Below the pieces are notes generated by a model. It was not told the DNA's origin. It saw nothing but the letters and a program-made list of their open reading frames with translations, and made no database searches. A stretch of 19,862 bases of DNA, taken from NCBI GenBank assembly GCA_016204595.1, contig JACQKJ010000047.1, positions 1 through 19,862 of the forward strand, read 5' to 3'. Each line of letters begins with the position of its first letter. Position 1 is the stretch's first letter. Source of the DNA: Candidatus Komeilibacteria bacterium (GTDB lineage Bacteria > Patescibacteriota > Patescibacteriia > UBA1558 > 2-01-FULL-52-15). The position numbers and the translations under genes are program-made. This document shows positions 6,747-15,112 of this stretch, in pieces.

Positions 6747-7967
6747 ATGCACCAACCTCCAGAGCAAACGAAACATTTTGAAGATTTAGGCATAGCCCGC
6801 AATTTTCTTGAAATACTGAAGCGATTGCACTTCACGACGCCGACGCCGATCCAGGAAAAGGCGATCCCCATCGCGATAGCGGGCAAAGATGTCATTGGCG
6901 TTGCACAGACCGGCACCGGCAAGACCCTGGCATTTGGTATTCCGATGATCCAGCGCATTGCCATTCATAAAGGCAAAGGTCTTGTGGTCCTTCCGACGCG
7001 TGAGCTGGCTCTGCAGGTAGAGGAGGTGCTGCACAAGATCGGAAGTGCTTTGGGACTGCGCAGCGCGGTTTTGATAGGAGGCGCTCCCATGGGCAAGCAG
7101 CTGCAGGATGTGCGTAAGGATCCGCACATTATCGTGGCAACACCGGGCCGGCTTCTGGATCATATGGAGCAGCGCACCGTGAGTCTGAGAATAATGACGA
7201 TCGTGGTACTTGACGAAGCAGATCGTATGCTCGATATGGGATTCGCCCCGCAAATAAAGAAGATCTTGGCCGCCTTGCCGCGCGAGCGACAGATCATGCT
7301 CTTTTCCGCGACCATGCCCCAGGACATTGTGCGGCTGGCAACGCAACACATGAAATTACCCCTGCAGATAGAAATAGCGCGGTCCGGCACTGTGGCCGAA
7401 CAGGTTGATCAGGAATTTTTTATGGTAGCGAAAGAAGACAAGCTGCGTCTTCTTGATACGCTCCTTTCGCAGTATAGGGGAACCATCCTCATTTTCTCGC
7501 GCACAAAACACGGGGCGAAGAAGATCTGCCGCTCGGTCGCGGGCATGGGACATCAGGCCGCGGAAATTCATTCAAACCGTTCTTTGAACCAGCGCAAGGA
7601 AGCCTTATCGGGATTCAAATCCGGAAAATACAGGCTACTGGTCGCGACCGATATCGCAGCGCGTGGCATTGATGTGACCGGCATTGAGCTCGTCATAAAT
7701 TTTGATATTCCGGACGATCCGGGAGATTACGTCCATCGTGTCGGACGCACGGGACGTGCCGGCCAGGTGGGGAAGGCGATCACCTTCGTGGCGCCGGACC
7801 AGCGCGGCAAGGTGCGCGACATCGAGCGTCTGGTCCGCAAGAATGTAACACTATCTCAGACACCGGAGCTGCCAGCGCACCGTCCCAGCGCGGTTCACTC
7901 GCCTGCGCCTCGGCATGCGCGGCACTATGGTGCGCATTCGCCAAGACAGCACCGCAGACGACGGTAG
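6747..7967 (+). CDS. DEAD-box RNA helicase (RhlE-like)
   Basis: The product is 406 residues with all helicase motifs. These are the Q motif (F-E-D-L-G-I ... TPTPIQEKAIP, about 11-41), Walker A AQTGTGKT (53-60), PTREL (83-87), TPGR (132-135), DEAD (156-159), SAT (187-189), RGID (306-309) and HRVGRTGRAG (330-339). It unwinds short RNA duplexes using ATP and probably acts in ribosome assembly or mRNA turnover. The tail (about 371-406) is short, histidine- and arginine-rich and ends HRRRR, likely for RNA binding. No Shine-Dalgarno precedes the ATG; the bases just upstream (CACCTCC) are the reverse of one. Confidence 0.95.
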   Translation: MHQPPEQTKHFEDLGIARNFLEILKRLHFTTPTPIQEKAIPIAIAGKDVIGVAQTGTGKTLAFGIPMIQRIAIHKGKGLVVLPTRELALQVEEVLHKIGSALGLRSAVLIGGAPMGKQLQDVRKDPHIIVATPGRLLDHMEQRTVSLRIMTIVVLDEADRMLDMGFAPQIKKILAALPRERQIMLFSATMPQDIVRLATQHMKLPLQIEIARSGTVAEQVDQEFFMVAKEDKLRLLDTLLSQYRGTILIFSRTKHGAKKICRSVAGMGHQAAEIHSNRSLNQRKEALSGFKSGKYRLLVATDIAARGIDVTGIELVINFDIPDDPGDYVHRVGRTGRAGQVGKAITFVAPDQRGKVRDIERLVRKNVTLSQTPELPAHRPSAVHSPAPRHARHYGAHSPRQHRRRR

Positions 7968-8001
7968 AGTTTGCATAAGAATCTGAACAGGGTGGATACA
8001 T

Positions 8002-8030
8002 TTAGATTAATTTTACTTGTAGATTACAAT
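8002..8030 (+). promoter_or_regulatory. Promoter of the haem membrane protein gene
   Basis: TACAAT (8025-8030) ends only four bases before the ATG at 8035. A weak TTAGAT (8002-8007) lies 17 bases upstream. The message would be leaderless or nearly so. Confidence 0.4.
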
Positions 8031-8034
8031 ATTT

Positions 8035-8829
8035 ATGGAAATACAAACTTCAGTACAACAGCAATCTCCTGGACCTGAGCTGCAGGAGCATAAACGAATT
8101 GATTGGGCGTTTCAGCTGCAACAGTATGGCACAGCGGTTCTTGTCGCTGCTCTGCCATTTGTCGTGCTTTCGGCATATCTTTTTTTCAGGCGAGGGTATT
8201 ATGATCTCTACATTGCAAATAAAATATTAGCCGGAGTCGGAACGATTATGCTTGGATTGGTCCTGCTCCTTGGGCCGTTGAGTCGATATTTTAATCGATT
8301 TGATAAATATGTCCAGTATCGTAAGGAGCTTGGTATTGTTGCTTTTTTTCTGATTCTTGCTCATGTAGTTTCATCATATTATTTCTTGCCGACACATTTT
8401 GCCCGAGAACGTTTTTATGCTGTTGATTTCTGGCCATCCATCTATGGACTTGCCGCTACAATTATTCTAATTTTCGTTTTCGGTATTTCAAATCAAATTG
8501 CAATGAAAACAATTGGAGCCCGTCGCTGGTGGCTGATACAGCATTGGTCTATTCGGATTATATTTATTTTTGCTGCTCTACATGTCGGTCTGATGAAAAT
8601 GCAAAGCTGGGTTTCATGGTATCAAAAAGGCGGTGGATACGAACTCGTGCATCCTGAATGGCCAGGCGCAGGGCTCCTTGTCGGCTGGTTTATGGGGTTT
8701 ATCATACTGATACGGATCGCTGAATTTATGGGTCAGAAATTTGGTAAACTTGTATGGTATTTCAGTGTCATTACATTGCCTGCGGTCTATATATTTACTT
8801 TCTGGTGGGGTCAGCGTTTCATAAAATAG
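8035..8829 (+). CDS. Ferric-reductase-like transmembrane haem protein
   Basis: The product is 264 residues with six or so membrane helices (about 33-51, 62-80, 100-118, 134-151, 172-186, 210-227, 239-258). Histidines sit in the pattern of the ferric-reductase/MsrQ (YedZ) haem domain: H110 in FFLILAHVV, H170 in WWLIQHWS and H183 in FAALHVGLM. The protein lacks FAD and NAD binding domains, so it would pass electrons through haem to or from a partner. It lies between a helicase and lysS with no evident pathway partner; a link to the desaturase upstream is only a guess. The gene is clearly richer in A+T than its neighbours (19 G/C in the 60 bases at 8341-8400, against 29 in 9361-9420), which suggests recent acquisition. 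Confidence 0.75.
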   Translation: MEIQTSVQQQSPGPELQEHKRIDWAFQLQQYGTAVLVAALPFVVLSAYLFFRRGYYDLYIANKILAGVGTIMLGLVLLLGPLSRYFNRFDKYVQYRKELGIVAFFLILAHVVSSYYFLPTHFARERFYAVDFWPSIYGLAATIILIFVFGISNQIAMKTIGARRWWLIQHWSIRIIFIFAALHVGLMKMQSWVSWYQKGGGYELVHPEWPGAGLLVGWFMGFIILIRIAEFMGQKFGKLVWYFSVITLPAVYIFTFWWGQRFIK

Positions 8830-8903
8830 AAAAATGAAAATTGGAACGCTGAAGATGAACTTGAGCAAGAAAGAGATTTTTTGTTGAATCTCCTAAGCGC
8901 CTG

Positions 8904-8912
8904 TGATATTCT
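8904..8912 (+). promoter_or_regulatory. Extended -10 promoter of lysS
   Basis: TGATATTCT (TGn plus TATTCT at 8907-8912) predicts a start near 8919, leaving about six bases before the ATG at 8925 and no room for a Shine-Dalgarno. Confidence 0.5.
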
Positions 8913-8924
8913 TAGTTCTGAAAT

Positions 8925-10388
8925 ATGCCCACCATAGACGAAATAAGGGAAAGCCGGATGCATAAGCTTGAGACCCTACGATCTCACGGTATTGATCCAT
9001 ATCCCCCCGATTGCAATCGCGATACGACGATAGCAGACCTTGTCCGCGATTTCGACGTGCGCGCTGCTGCACAGAAAAAGAATTGCATTGCAGGCCGCAT
9101 CATGTCACTGCGGCTCCACGGCGGATCTGCGTTCGCGGATCTTTTTGACGGAACGGGCCGCATCCAGATCTATCTGAAGAGCGACAAGGTCGGCGAGGAG
9201 CAGTACAAATTGTTTGTCGATACGATCGATGCGAGCGATTTCATAGAAGTTGCAGGCGAGCCGTTCCTGACGAAACGCGGAGAGAAGAGTGTCATGGTAT
9301 CCACGTGGCGGATACTGGCAAAGAGCCTACGACCGATCCCCGACGAATGGTTCGGTCTGAAGGACGAGGAAGAACGGTATCGCAAACGGTATATTGACCT
9401 GCTGCTCAACGAAAAATCGGCTGTCATCGCGCGGCAACGATCGGCTTTCTGGAATTCGATGCGACAATTCTTGCTTGAACGTGATTTTATCGAGGTTGAA
9501 ACTCCTGTTCTGGAAAATACGACCGGCGGGGCCGAAGCGCGGCCTTTCATAACGCACCATAACGCTCTTGATATCGACGTGTATTTGCGCATTTCAGCCG
9601 GAGAACTTTGGCAGAAGCGTTTGCTCGTCGGCGGACTGCCGCGAGTGTTCGAGATAGGAAGGATCTTCCGTAATGAGGGAATGTCGCGGGAGCACTTGCA
9701 AGATTATACGCAGCTTGAGTTCTATATGGCGTATTCGGATTACCAGCAAGGCATGGAAATGACCAAAGAACTATACCGGAGGATCGCTCACGATACATTC
9801 GGCAGGACTGAGTTTACGATCCGCGGACACAAGATCGATCTGGCGGGTGATTGGGATGAATATGATTTTTCCGCGATGATACAAAAAGAATACAAGTTCG
9901 ATCCGCTTGATGTGAAAGTCGACGCGGCCGCACGTGCCCTCGATAAAGCCGGTATCGAATATGACGCCACAACGCTCACGGTAGAACGAGGTGTCGATAT
10001 GCTTTGGAAAAAAATACGCAAGAATATCGTGGGGCCGGGTTTTCTTGTCGGCGTGCCCGTGTACTTGGAGCCTCTGGCGAAGCGCTCGAGGGATGATAAC
10101 CGAGTGGTTGAGCGATTCCAGGTGATCATCGCAGGGAGTGAAGTGGGCAAGGGTTTCAGCGAGCTGAATGATCCGACAGACCAGCGCGAGCGATTCATGC
10201 GGCAGCAGGAGTTGCGCGATGCCGGGGATGAAGAAGCGCAGATGGCCGATATGGATTTTGTGGAGGCGTTGGAATATGGGATGCCGCCAGCATTCGGTTT
10301 CGGCGTATCAGAACGATTTTTCAGTTTTCTTCTTGACGAAGACGTGCGCGAGGCGCAGCTCTTCCCGCTGATGCGGCCTAAGAAATAA
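8925..10388 (+). CDS. lysS: Lysyl-tRNA synthetase, class II
   Basis: The product is 487 residues. The N-terminal R-x-x-K-L-E-T-L-R-S-H-G-I-D-P-Y-P is typical of bacterial LysRS. An OB-fold anticodon domain follows (about 54-140, CIAGRIMSLRLHGGSAFADL). The class II catalytic domain has motif 1 (FIEVETP, 188-194), motif 2 (VFEIGRIFRNEGMS ... QLEFYMAY, 241-270) and the GFSELNDP segment. The end, LFPLMRPKK, is the LysRS signature. Motif 3 is unusual: it reads GFGVSERFFSFL instead of the common G-x-G-I-D-R-L, and motif 2 has HLQDYT in place of HNPEFT. The arginine of motif 3 is kept, so the enzyme should be active. It charges tRNA-Lys in the cytoplasm. Confidence 0.95.
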   Translation: MPTIDEIRESRMHKLETLRSHGIDPYPPDCNRDTTIADLVRDFDVRAAAQKKNCIAGRIMSLRLHGGSAFADLFDGTGRIQIYLKSDKVGEEQYKLFVDTIDASDFIEVAGEPFLTKRGEKSVMVSTWRILAKSLRPIPDEWFGLKDEEERYRKRYIDLLLNEKSAVIARQRSAFWNSMRQFLLERDFIEVETPVLENTTGGAEARPFITHHNALDIDVYLRISAGELWQKRLLVGGLPRVFEIGRIFRNEGMSREHLQDYTQLEFYMAYSDYQQGMEMTKELYRRIAHDTFGRTEFTIRGHKIDLAGDWDEYDFSAMIQKEYKFDPLDVKVDAAARALDKAGIEYDATTLTVERGVDMLWKKIRKNIVGPGFLVGVPVYLEPLAKRSRDDNRVVERFQVIIAGSEVGKGFSELNDPTDQRERFMRQQELRDAGDEEAQMADMDFVEALEYGMPPAFGFGVSERFFSFLLDEDVREAQLFPLMRPKK

Positions 10389-10420
10389 TTCATCTCAATA
10401 GGCGACATACATATATCGGG

Positions 10421-11437
10421 ATGAAAATTTTTATAACCGGCATTTTGATCCTGTCGCTCGCGCTGGCGGGGTGCGTTTCTCAAAAAGCAATCGAAAATAG
10501 CATAACGTCGGGCGACGCAGCCGGGCCGACAGGGGAATCCACAACAAAAAAATCTGTTCAGGAACCGGACCCTGTTTCTATTCCGGCGCTCATGCAGAAG
10601 GAATTCTCGGGTACCGATCTTACGATTGGAAAGGTACTTTCCGAGAATGAAGCGTATACCCGTTACTATATAACCTATACAAGCGGGGAACTGGCGATAT
10701 CGGGGATCATGAATGTGCCGAAGGGCAAGGGTCCTTTCCCGCTTTTGATTTTGAATCATGGACACATCGATACCGATGTGTATACCAACGGTCGGGGATT
10801 GAAACGAGAGCAGGATTATCTGGCGCGCCGCGGGTATGTGGTCGTGCACCCTGATTTTCGCAATCACGCAGAGTCGGATGACGATCCGGACAACGAGCAG
10901 TCCTTGCGTATCGGGTATACGGAGGATTCTATCAACGCGATCCTCGCGGTCCGGAATGCCGGTCTTGCCTACGTAGACATGGAACGCGTTGGCATGCTTG
11001 GGCATTCGATGGGAGGAGGCATCACTCAAAATGTCATCGTCGTGAAACCGAACCTTGTCCAGGCAGCCGTGCTGTTCGCGCCGGTAAGCTCCGACTACAG
11101 GGACAACTATGAGAAATGGACCAAACAGCGTGCCGATGTTGCCGAGCGTATAACGTTAGCTCATGGGTCACCGGAGGAGGACCCTGATTTCTGGAACAAT
11201 ATTTCCCCAAGGACTTTTTTCGATCGCGTGAGCACGCCGATACTCATCCACCATGGCACGACTGACGAATCCGTACCCCTCGCATGGTCCGAGCGGACCG
11301 TGAAGGCGCTCGAGGACGCGGGCAAGGATGTTACGTTGTATACGTATCCCGGCGAACCGCATGAATTCGTCAATACGTGGTCGCAGGTCATGCGCCGAAC
11401 CGTTGATTTTTTTGATGCGGCTCTGAAGAGTTCGTAA
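10421..11437 (+). CDS. Lipoprotein alpha/beta hydrolase
   Basis: The product is 338 residues. The N-terminus is a lipoprotein signal with lipobox LAGC, giving a lipidated Cys18 and an exported, membrane-anchored enzyme. A polar linker (about 20-55) leads to an alpha/beta-hydrolase domain of the dienelactone hydrolase/prolyl oligopeptidase type. The oxyanion region is LILNHGH, the nucleophile Ser196 lies in GHSMGG, the acid is Asp282 in HHGTTDESVP, and the base is His314 in PGEPHEF. The triad is complete, so it is probably an active esterase or peptidase acting outside the membrane; the substrate cannot be told. It begins 32 bases after lysS and may be read from the same message. Confidence 0.88.
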   Translation: MKIFITGILILSLALAGCVSQKAIENSITSGDAAGPTGESTTKKSVQEPDPVSIPALMQKEFSGTDLTIGKVLSENEAYTRYYITYTSGELAISGIMNVPKGKGPFPLLILNHGHIDTDVYTNGRGLKREQDYLARRGYVVVHPDFRNHAESDDDPDNEQSLRIGYTEDSINAILAVRNAGLAYVDMERVGMLGHSMGGGITQNVIVVKPNLVQAAVLFAPVSSDYRDNYEKWTKQRADVAERITLAHGSPEEDPDFWNNISPRTFFDRVSTPILIHHGTTDESVPLAWSERTVKALEDAGKDVTLYTYPGEPHEFVNTWSQVMRRTVDFFDAALKSS

Positions 11438-11474
11438 TGTGCCGACAGCCAAGAGTGGTGCAATTTTATCAGAG

Positions 11475-11483
11475 TGTTATACT
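11475..11483 (+). promoter_or_regulatory. Extended -10 promoter, leaderless start
   Basis: TGTTATACT (TGn plus TATACT at 11478-11483) places the expected first transcribed base at 11490, exactly the A of the ATG. This is the main reason for choosing 11490 over the upstream ATG at 11439. Confidence 0.65.
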
Positions 11484-11489
11484 AGGTGC

Positions 11490-12992
11490 ATGAGTAAAAT
11501 GAACCAGTATCTGTTAGGTGCCATACCGACCCTGCTGGCAGTATTTTTTGCAGTACCGGTGTCGATGGGGGCTACCAAGCCGGATCTTGTGATGGACGGG
11601 ATCACCGTTGAACCGTTCCAACCGGTTCTGGGTCAGGATGTGAAGCTTACGGTGCGCGGTCATTATGAAGGTGAAAGTCCGCGTTACAATTCCGAAGGTT
11701 TTAAGAACGCCAAGCGTCAGTTTACCGGTTTCAACTTCGGCGCGGCGCCGATCGAGCCGGTTATTTCTCAGGCCAACCCGTTGCAGCCCGGCAGCTCATT
11801 CATGTATGTCTATACCGGTTCGTTTATCGCGAACGGATCGTTGCTCTTGAAGTTCTCCATCGATGACACGAATGAAATGGATGAAGTGAATGAAGCCAAC
11901 AACACGGCCATGCAAACCGTTGACGTGTTCAGCGCGTATGACTTGCCCGACCTTTCGTGGAACCCGCACACGCTTGAGGTGCAGAAAGTTACTGTCGGAG
12001 AAAATATCAGCATTACCGTATCGGCGACCTACAGCGGATCATTCCCGCTCAAAAGTTCGCAAGGGATCAAGACGGTTGCTACGTCCCTTTCCGGTTATAG
12101 CGTTGCTGCACCGGTCGAGGCAGACGTGAAGCCTACGGAGAACGCTCCTCTCGCGTCCGGCGGGACGTTCACGTATACGTTTCCCGGCAATTTCTTCATG
12201 TCAGGCAATAAGACACTCACTTTCAAGCTCGACCCGGGCAGTGAGTTATCAGAGTCGGACGAAACGAACAACCAACTGACATTGCAGTACGAAGTAAGCG
12301 CTGCGCAAACGCCGCAAGAGCCTGCTACTCCGCCGCAAGAACCGACGCCTCCTGCAGAACCTGAGCAGTCCAGCGTCAGCCCGTCAGAGTGGTCATTGAC
12401 CGAGAAATCGCTCGTCACGACCATAAGCCCGACGCTGGTCAGTAGACTGAAAGGAAGCATTCTACTGCAGGTGCAGGAGCATGGCGAAGCATGGTATGTC
12501 CGTCCGGAGGACGGTATGAAATACTATATGCCTGACGGGGCTTCCGCATACGGCATGCTTCGCGCATTTGGCCTCGGCATAACGAATGCTGACCTCGCGA
12601 AAATACCGGTCGGGCTGGAAACGCGCTTTGCGGATATTGACACCGACGGGGACGGTTTGCCGGATAAACTGGAAGAAGGCCTGAAGACAGATCCGAGCGT
12701 AGCAGATACTGATGGCGACAGCGTGAATGATGCAACCGAGGTTCTGGTGAACAACACAAACCCGTTAGGAGCGGGAGGGTTGCGGTATAGTCAGAGGCTC
12801 ATCGCTCAACTCAAAGGCCGTATTGTGCTGCAAGTTGAGTCGCGCGGCGAGGCTTGGTATATTAATCCGGCTGACGGCAAACGGTACTACATGAAGAACG
12901 GCGATGCCGCCTACCAGATCATGCGATTTTTAAGCGTGGGCATTACGAACGCTGATCTGCGGACAATTGGGGTTGGTGAGCTGACACAGTAA
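11490..12992 (+). CDS. Secreted CARDB protein with calcium-loop and duplicated 'GEAWY' domains
   Basis: The product is 500 residues from the leaderless ATG; the frame is open 17 codons further up, but that part overlaps the promoter. A signal peptide (about 1-28, ending SMGA) is followed by two CARDB-like beta-sandwich domains (about 29-147 and 152-271), each ending in a D-E-x-N-E-x-N-N-type segment. A P/E-rich linker follows (about 272-300). A ~58-residue domain (LKGSILLQVQEHGEAWYVRP ... GITNADL) occurs twice, at about 319-371 and 440-491. Between the copies lie thrombospondin-3-like calcium loops (DTDGDGLPDKLEEG and DTDGDSVNDATE). The 'GEAWYVxPxDGxxYYM' unit is common in secreted Patescibacteria proteins and has no known function. 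An extracellular adhesive or structural role is likely. Confidence 0.85.
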   Translation: MSKMNQYLLGAIPTLLAVFFAVPVSMGATKPDLVMDGITVEPFQPVLGQDVKLTVRGHYEGESPRYNSEGFKNAKRQFTGFNFGAAPIEPVISQANPLQPGSSFMYVYTGSFIANGSLLLKFSIDDTNEMDEVNEANNTAMQTVDVFSAYDLPDLSWNPHTLEVQKVTVGENISITVSATYSGSFPLKSSQGIKTVATSLSGYSVAAPVEADVKPTENAPLASGGTFTYTFPGNFFMSGNKTLTFKLDPGSELSESDETNNQLTLQYEVSAAQTPQEPATPPQEPTPPAEPEQSSVSPSEWSLTEKSLVTTISPTLVSRLKGSILLQVQEHGEAWYVRPEDGMKYYMPDGASAYGMLRAFGLGITNADLAKIPVGLETRFADIDTDGDGLPDKLEEGLKTDPSVADTDGDSVNDATEVLVNNTNPLGAGGLRYSQRLIAQLKGRIVLQVESRGEAWYINPADGKRYYMKNGDAAYQIMRFLSVGITNADLRTIGVGELTQ

Positions 12993-13045
12993 TTCTGATA
13001 TATGTCGTTTTATCATTTTAAGAAATAATAATTGAACGTAACGAT

Positions 13046-13324
13046 ATGGAATACTTACCTATTGTTTCCATAATTTACGGCCTGCTCCTTCTGGCCTTGA
13101 GCGCGACTTTTACGCAGTATTCGCAGTTCGAGTTCTCGTCCATCATCTATGCTGCCTTCTTTTTGTGCTTCGGGGTCGGGCTCTATATCCTTCAGATAGC
13201 CTCCGATTTTGGTTTTCCTCTTCAGACGCACGGAAGCGAGCTGTGGGTTTTTAGCGTTGCTTTTTTTGGGACTTCTCTGCATATTTTTTTCAAGACAGCC
13301 CTTATTCGCGTGGAGGTAGAGTAG
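13046..13324 (+). CDS. Small membrane protein, unknown function
   Basis: The product is 92 residues with about three hydrophobic helices (roughly 5-22, 29-52 and 66-85) and few charges until the end, IRVEVE. I do not recognise the family. An AT-rich box (TAATAAT, 13026-13032) lies 13 bases before the ATG and could be its -10, leaving a short leader without a Shine-Dalgarno. It converges with guaA across a shared terminator. Confidence 0.6.
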   Translation: MEYLPIVSIIYGLLLLALSATFTQYSQFEFSSIIYAAFFLCFGVGLYILQIASDFGFPLQTHGSELWVFSVAFFGTSLHIFFKTALIRVEVE

Positions 13325-13345
13325 GATTTTTTAGGAAAATGAAAA

Positions 13346-13384
13346 CCGGCCCGTCCCGACACGAATGTGTCGCGGACGGGCCGG
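13346..13384. terminator. Bidirectional terminator between small membrane gene and guaA
   Basis: CCGGCCCGTCC and GGACGGGCCGG form the outer stem, and GACAC/GTGTC pair inside around GAAT. The minus strand continues TTTTCATTTTCC and the plus strand ATCTGGTTTCCC. It sits between convergent stops at 13324 and 13407. Confidence 0.8.
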
Positions 13385-13406
13385 ATCTGGTTTCCCTCCT
13401 TATTGT

Positions 13407-15008
13407 TTAACCCCACTCGATCGTGGCAGGGGGTTTGTCCGAGATGTTGTAGACAGCCCTGCCTACCTCACGGATTTCGTTGGTTATACGTCGTGAGACA
13501 CGTTTGAGGAACGGCCAGGGCAGCTCCGCAGCTTCTGCTGTAAATCCGTTGACGCTCCAGACTGCTACAAGTGCTACGACAATGCCTTGCTTGGCGTCAT
13601 CGCCTTTGGTGCAGGTGGTGACCGACTGGGTTACAACAGCGCCTGCTTGCCATACACTGTAATATAACCCGGCCGTCCGCAACTCTTGGATCCAGATGTC
13701 GTCAATTGCGTGCGCGATCGCGAGCTTTTTGGCCGTGACTTCGCCTTCAATGCGAATGGCGAGCCCTGGCCCCGGGAACGGATGCCGCGTGAGCAACTCT
13801 TCCGGAACTCCGATGGCGCGCCCGATGTTGCGTCCGCCGTCCTTCACACAGTCGTCGAGCGGCGTGAGCTCTTCCAGTGATAATCCGAGGCCGGTGTTAT
13901 GATGCAATTTGATGCGTGCTTTCCGAGCCCCGCTTGCGTACCCAAGGCCGCTTTCCGAGATGTCAGTATAGAGCGTGCCTTGGGTGATGAACGAAGCGCC
14001 GAAGAGCGCAGACTCGTTCTCAAGAATATCTTTGTACACACTGCGCATCGCAACGCGCTTGTCATGCATGTCTGTGTGCCCGGCAAGTGCTGCCAGGAAG
14101 CGCCCCGTCGCGTCGAAGATCTTGAGTTCAATCCACGGCTGGTTGCCGAAATACTCGATCACATGGCGTTCGTCGTCTGGCCGGTCGATACCTTTGATAT
14201 ACACGCCGCATAGTTGCCCGGGTTTGTCCTGCAGTGCGTGTTTCAATAGGTAGGCGACCGTGGAGGAATCCGAACCGCCGGAAAGCGCCAAGAGCACTCT
14301 CTTGCTCCCGATCTGCTCGCGCAGCTGGACTATCTTTTTCATTGCAAGGTCTTCGGCCGGGAAGCGGTCACGGGCTCCGCAGATCTCGAAACAGAAATTC
14401 TCGAAGATCCGGAGCCCATTCTCGGTATGGCTCACCTCGGGATGGAATTGTACTCCGTACAAATGGCGGTAGTTCGCGGCCGCGACGGTTTTGCCGCTCA
14501 TGGCTAGAAGCCACGTATTCGGTATGTTTGTGACGTGGTCGCCATGGCTTTGCCAGACGGTGCTGTGATCGCCGAATCCAGCGAACAGTCCTTCATTCGG
14601 GGAGCGGATCTCTATCGCGTGTCCGCCGTATTCGCTGTCTTTTGCCGGAACGACTTTGGCACCGTAGTATTGTGCCCACATCTGAAAACCCAGGCAGATG
14701 CCCAAGATCGGAATGCCGAGGTCGAATATCTTCTCGTCGAATTTCGGCGGCTCGCTGTAAACTGACGCAGGTCCTCCGGAGAGAATGATGCCGATTGGCT
14801 CGAGCAACGTAACGTCATGCGCAGTCACTGATGCAGGGTCCGCGACCAGGCAGAAGACGCCGAGATGCTCAAGGCACTGCTTGATGAGGTGGTCGAACTG
14901 GCTACCCATGGGGAAAAGCAGGAATACTTCGCGGGTTTTCCTGACCCGCATTTCTTCCTGCACGGCTGCCAGAGCGTCCGGCGTTGCGTTTTTGAACGTA
15001 TCGAGCAT
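13407..15008 (-). CDS. guaA: GMP synthase (glutamine-hydrolysing)
   Basis: The product is 533 residues. It converts XMP, glutamine and ATP to GMP, the last step of guanine nucleotide synthesis. The glutaminase domain (about 27-210) has Cys105 in GICLGFQ, with His189 and Glu191 in GVQFHPEVS completing the triad. The ATP pyrophosphatase domain follows, with the P-loop LSGGSDSS (242-249; most homologues have SGGVDSS), then the dimerisation domain (HPFPGPGLAIRI, KGDDAKQG, and the end KPPATIEWG). A ~27-residue N-terminal extension (TPDALAAVQEEMRVRKTREV) precedes the usual start of the family, and the usual FGSQ reads MGSQ. The start is fixed by AAGGAGG eight bases upstream (15017-15023). It is divergent from glutamine synthetase, which makes its nitrogen donor. 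Confidence 0.97.
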   Translation of the reverse strand: MLDTFKNATPDALAAVQEEMRVRKTREVFLLFPMGSQFDHLIKQCLEHLGVFCLVADPASVTAHDVTLLEPIGIILSGGPASVYSEPPKFDEKIFDLGIPILGICLGFQMWAQYYGAKVVPAKDSEYGGHAIEIRSPNEGLFAGFGDHSTVWQSHGDHVTNIPNTWLLAMSGKTVAAANYRHLYGVQFHPEVSHTENGLRIFENFCFEICGARDRFPAEDLAMKKIVQLREQIGSKRVLLALSGGSDSSTVAYLLKHALQDKPGQLCGVYIKGIDRPDDERHVIEYFGNQPWIELKIFDATGRFLAALAGHTDMHDKRVAMRSVYKDILENESALFGASFITQGTLYTDISESGLGYASGARKARIKLHHNTGLGLSLEELTPLDDCVKDGGRNIGRAIGVPEELLTRHPFPGPGLAIRIEGEVTAKKLAIAHAIDDIWIQELRTAGLYYSVWQAGAVVTQSVTTCTKGDDAKQGIVVALVAVWSVNGFTAEAAELPWPFLKRVSRRITNEIREVGRAVYNISDKPPATIEWG

Positions 15009-15032
15009 TTTGGTTCCTCCTTACACAAAGAA

Positions 15033-15049
15033 AGCCCTCTGTTGGGGCT
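15033..15049. promoter_or_regulatory. Hairpin in the guaA leader
   Basis: AGCCC (15033-15037) pairs with GGGCT (15045-15049). On the minus strand it lies in the guaA leader about ten bases before the AAGGAGG site. On the plus strand it is followed by GGTTTTTT, so it could also stop plus-strand transcripts. The stem is only five base pairs. Confidence 0.3.
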
Positions 15050-15081
15050 GGTTTTTTGACAAGGAACGGAAAGTGATACGA

Positions 15082-15110
15082 AGCGTACGAGAAATAGTAT
15101 CTCTTGTCAA
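15082..15110 (-). promoter_or_regulatory. guaA promoter
   Basis: On the minus strand TTGACA (15105-15110) and TACGCT (15082-15087) are separated by exactly 17 bases. Transcription would start near 15075, giving a ~67-base leader with the hairpin and the Shine-Dalgarno. Its -35 is two bases from that of the divergent promoter. Confidence 0.6.
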
Positions 15111-15112
15111 CG

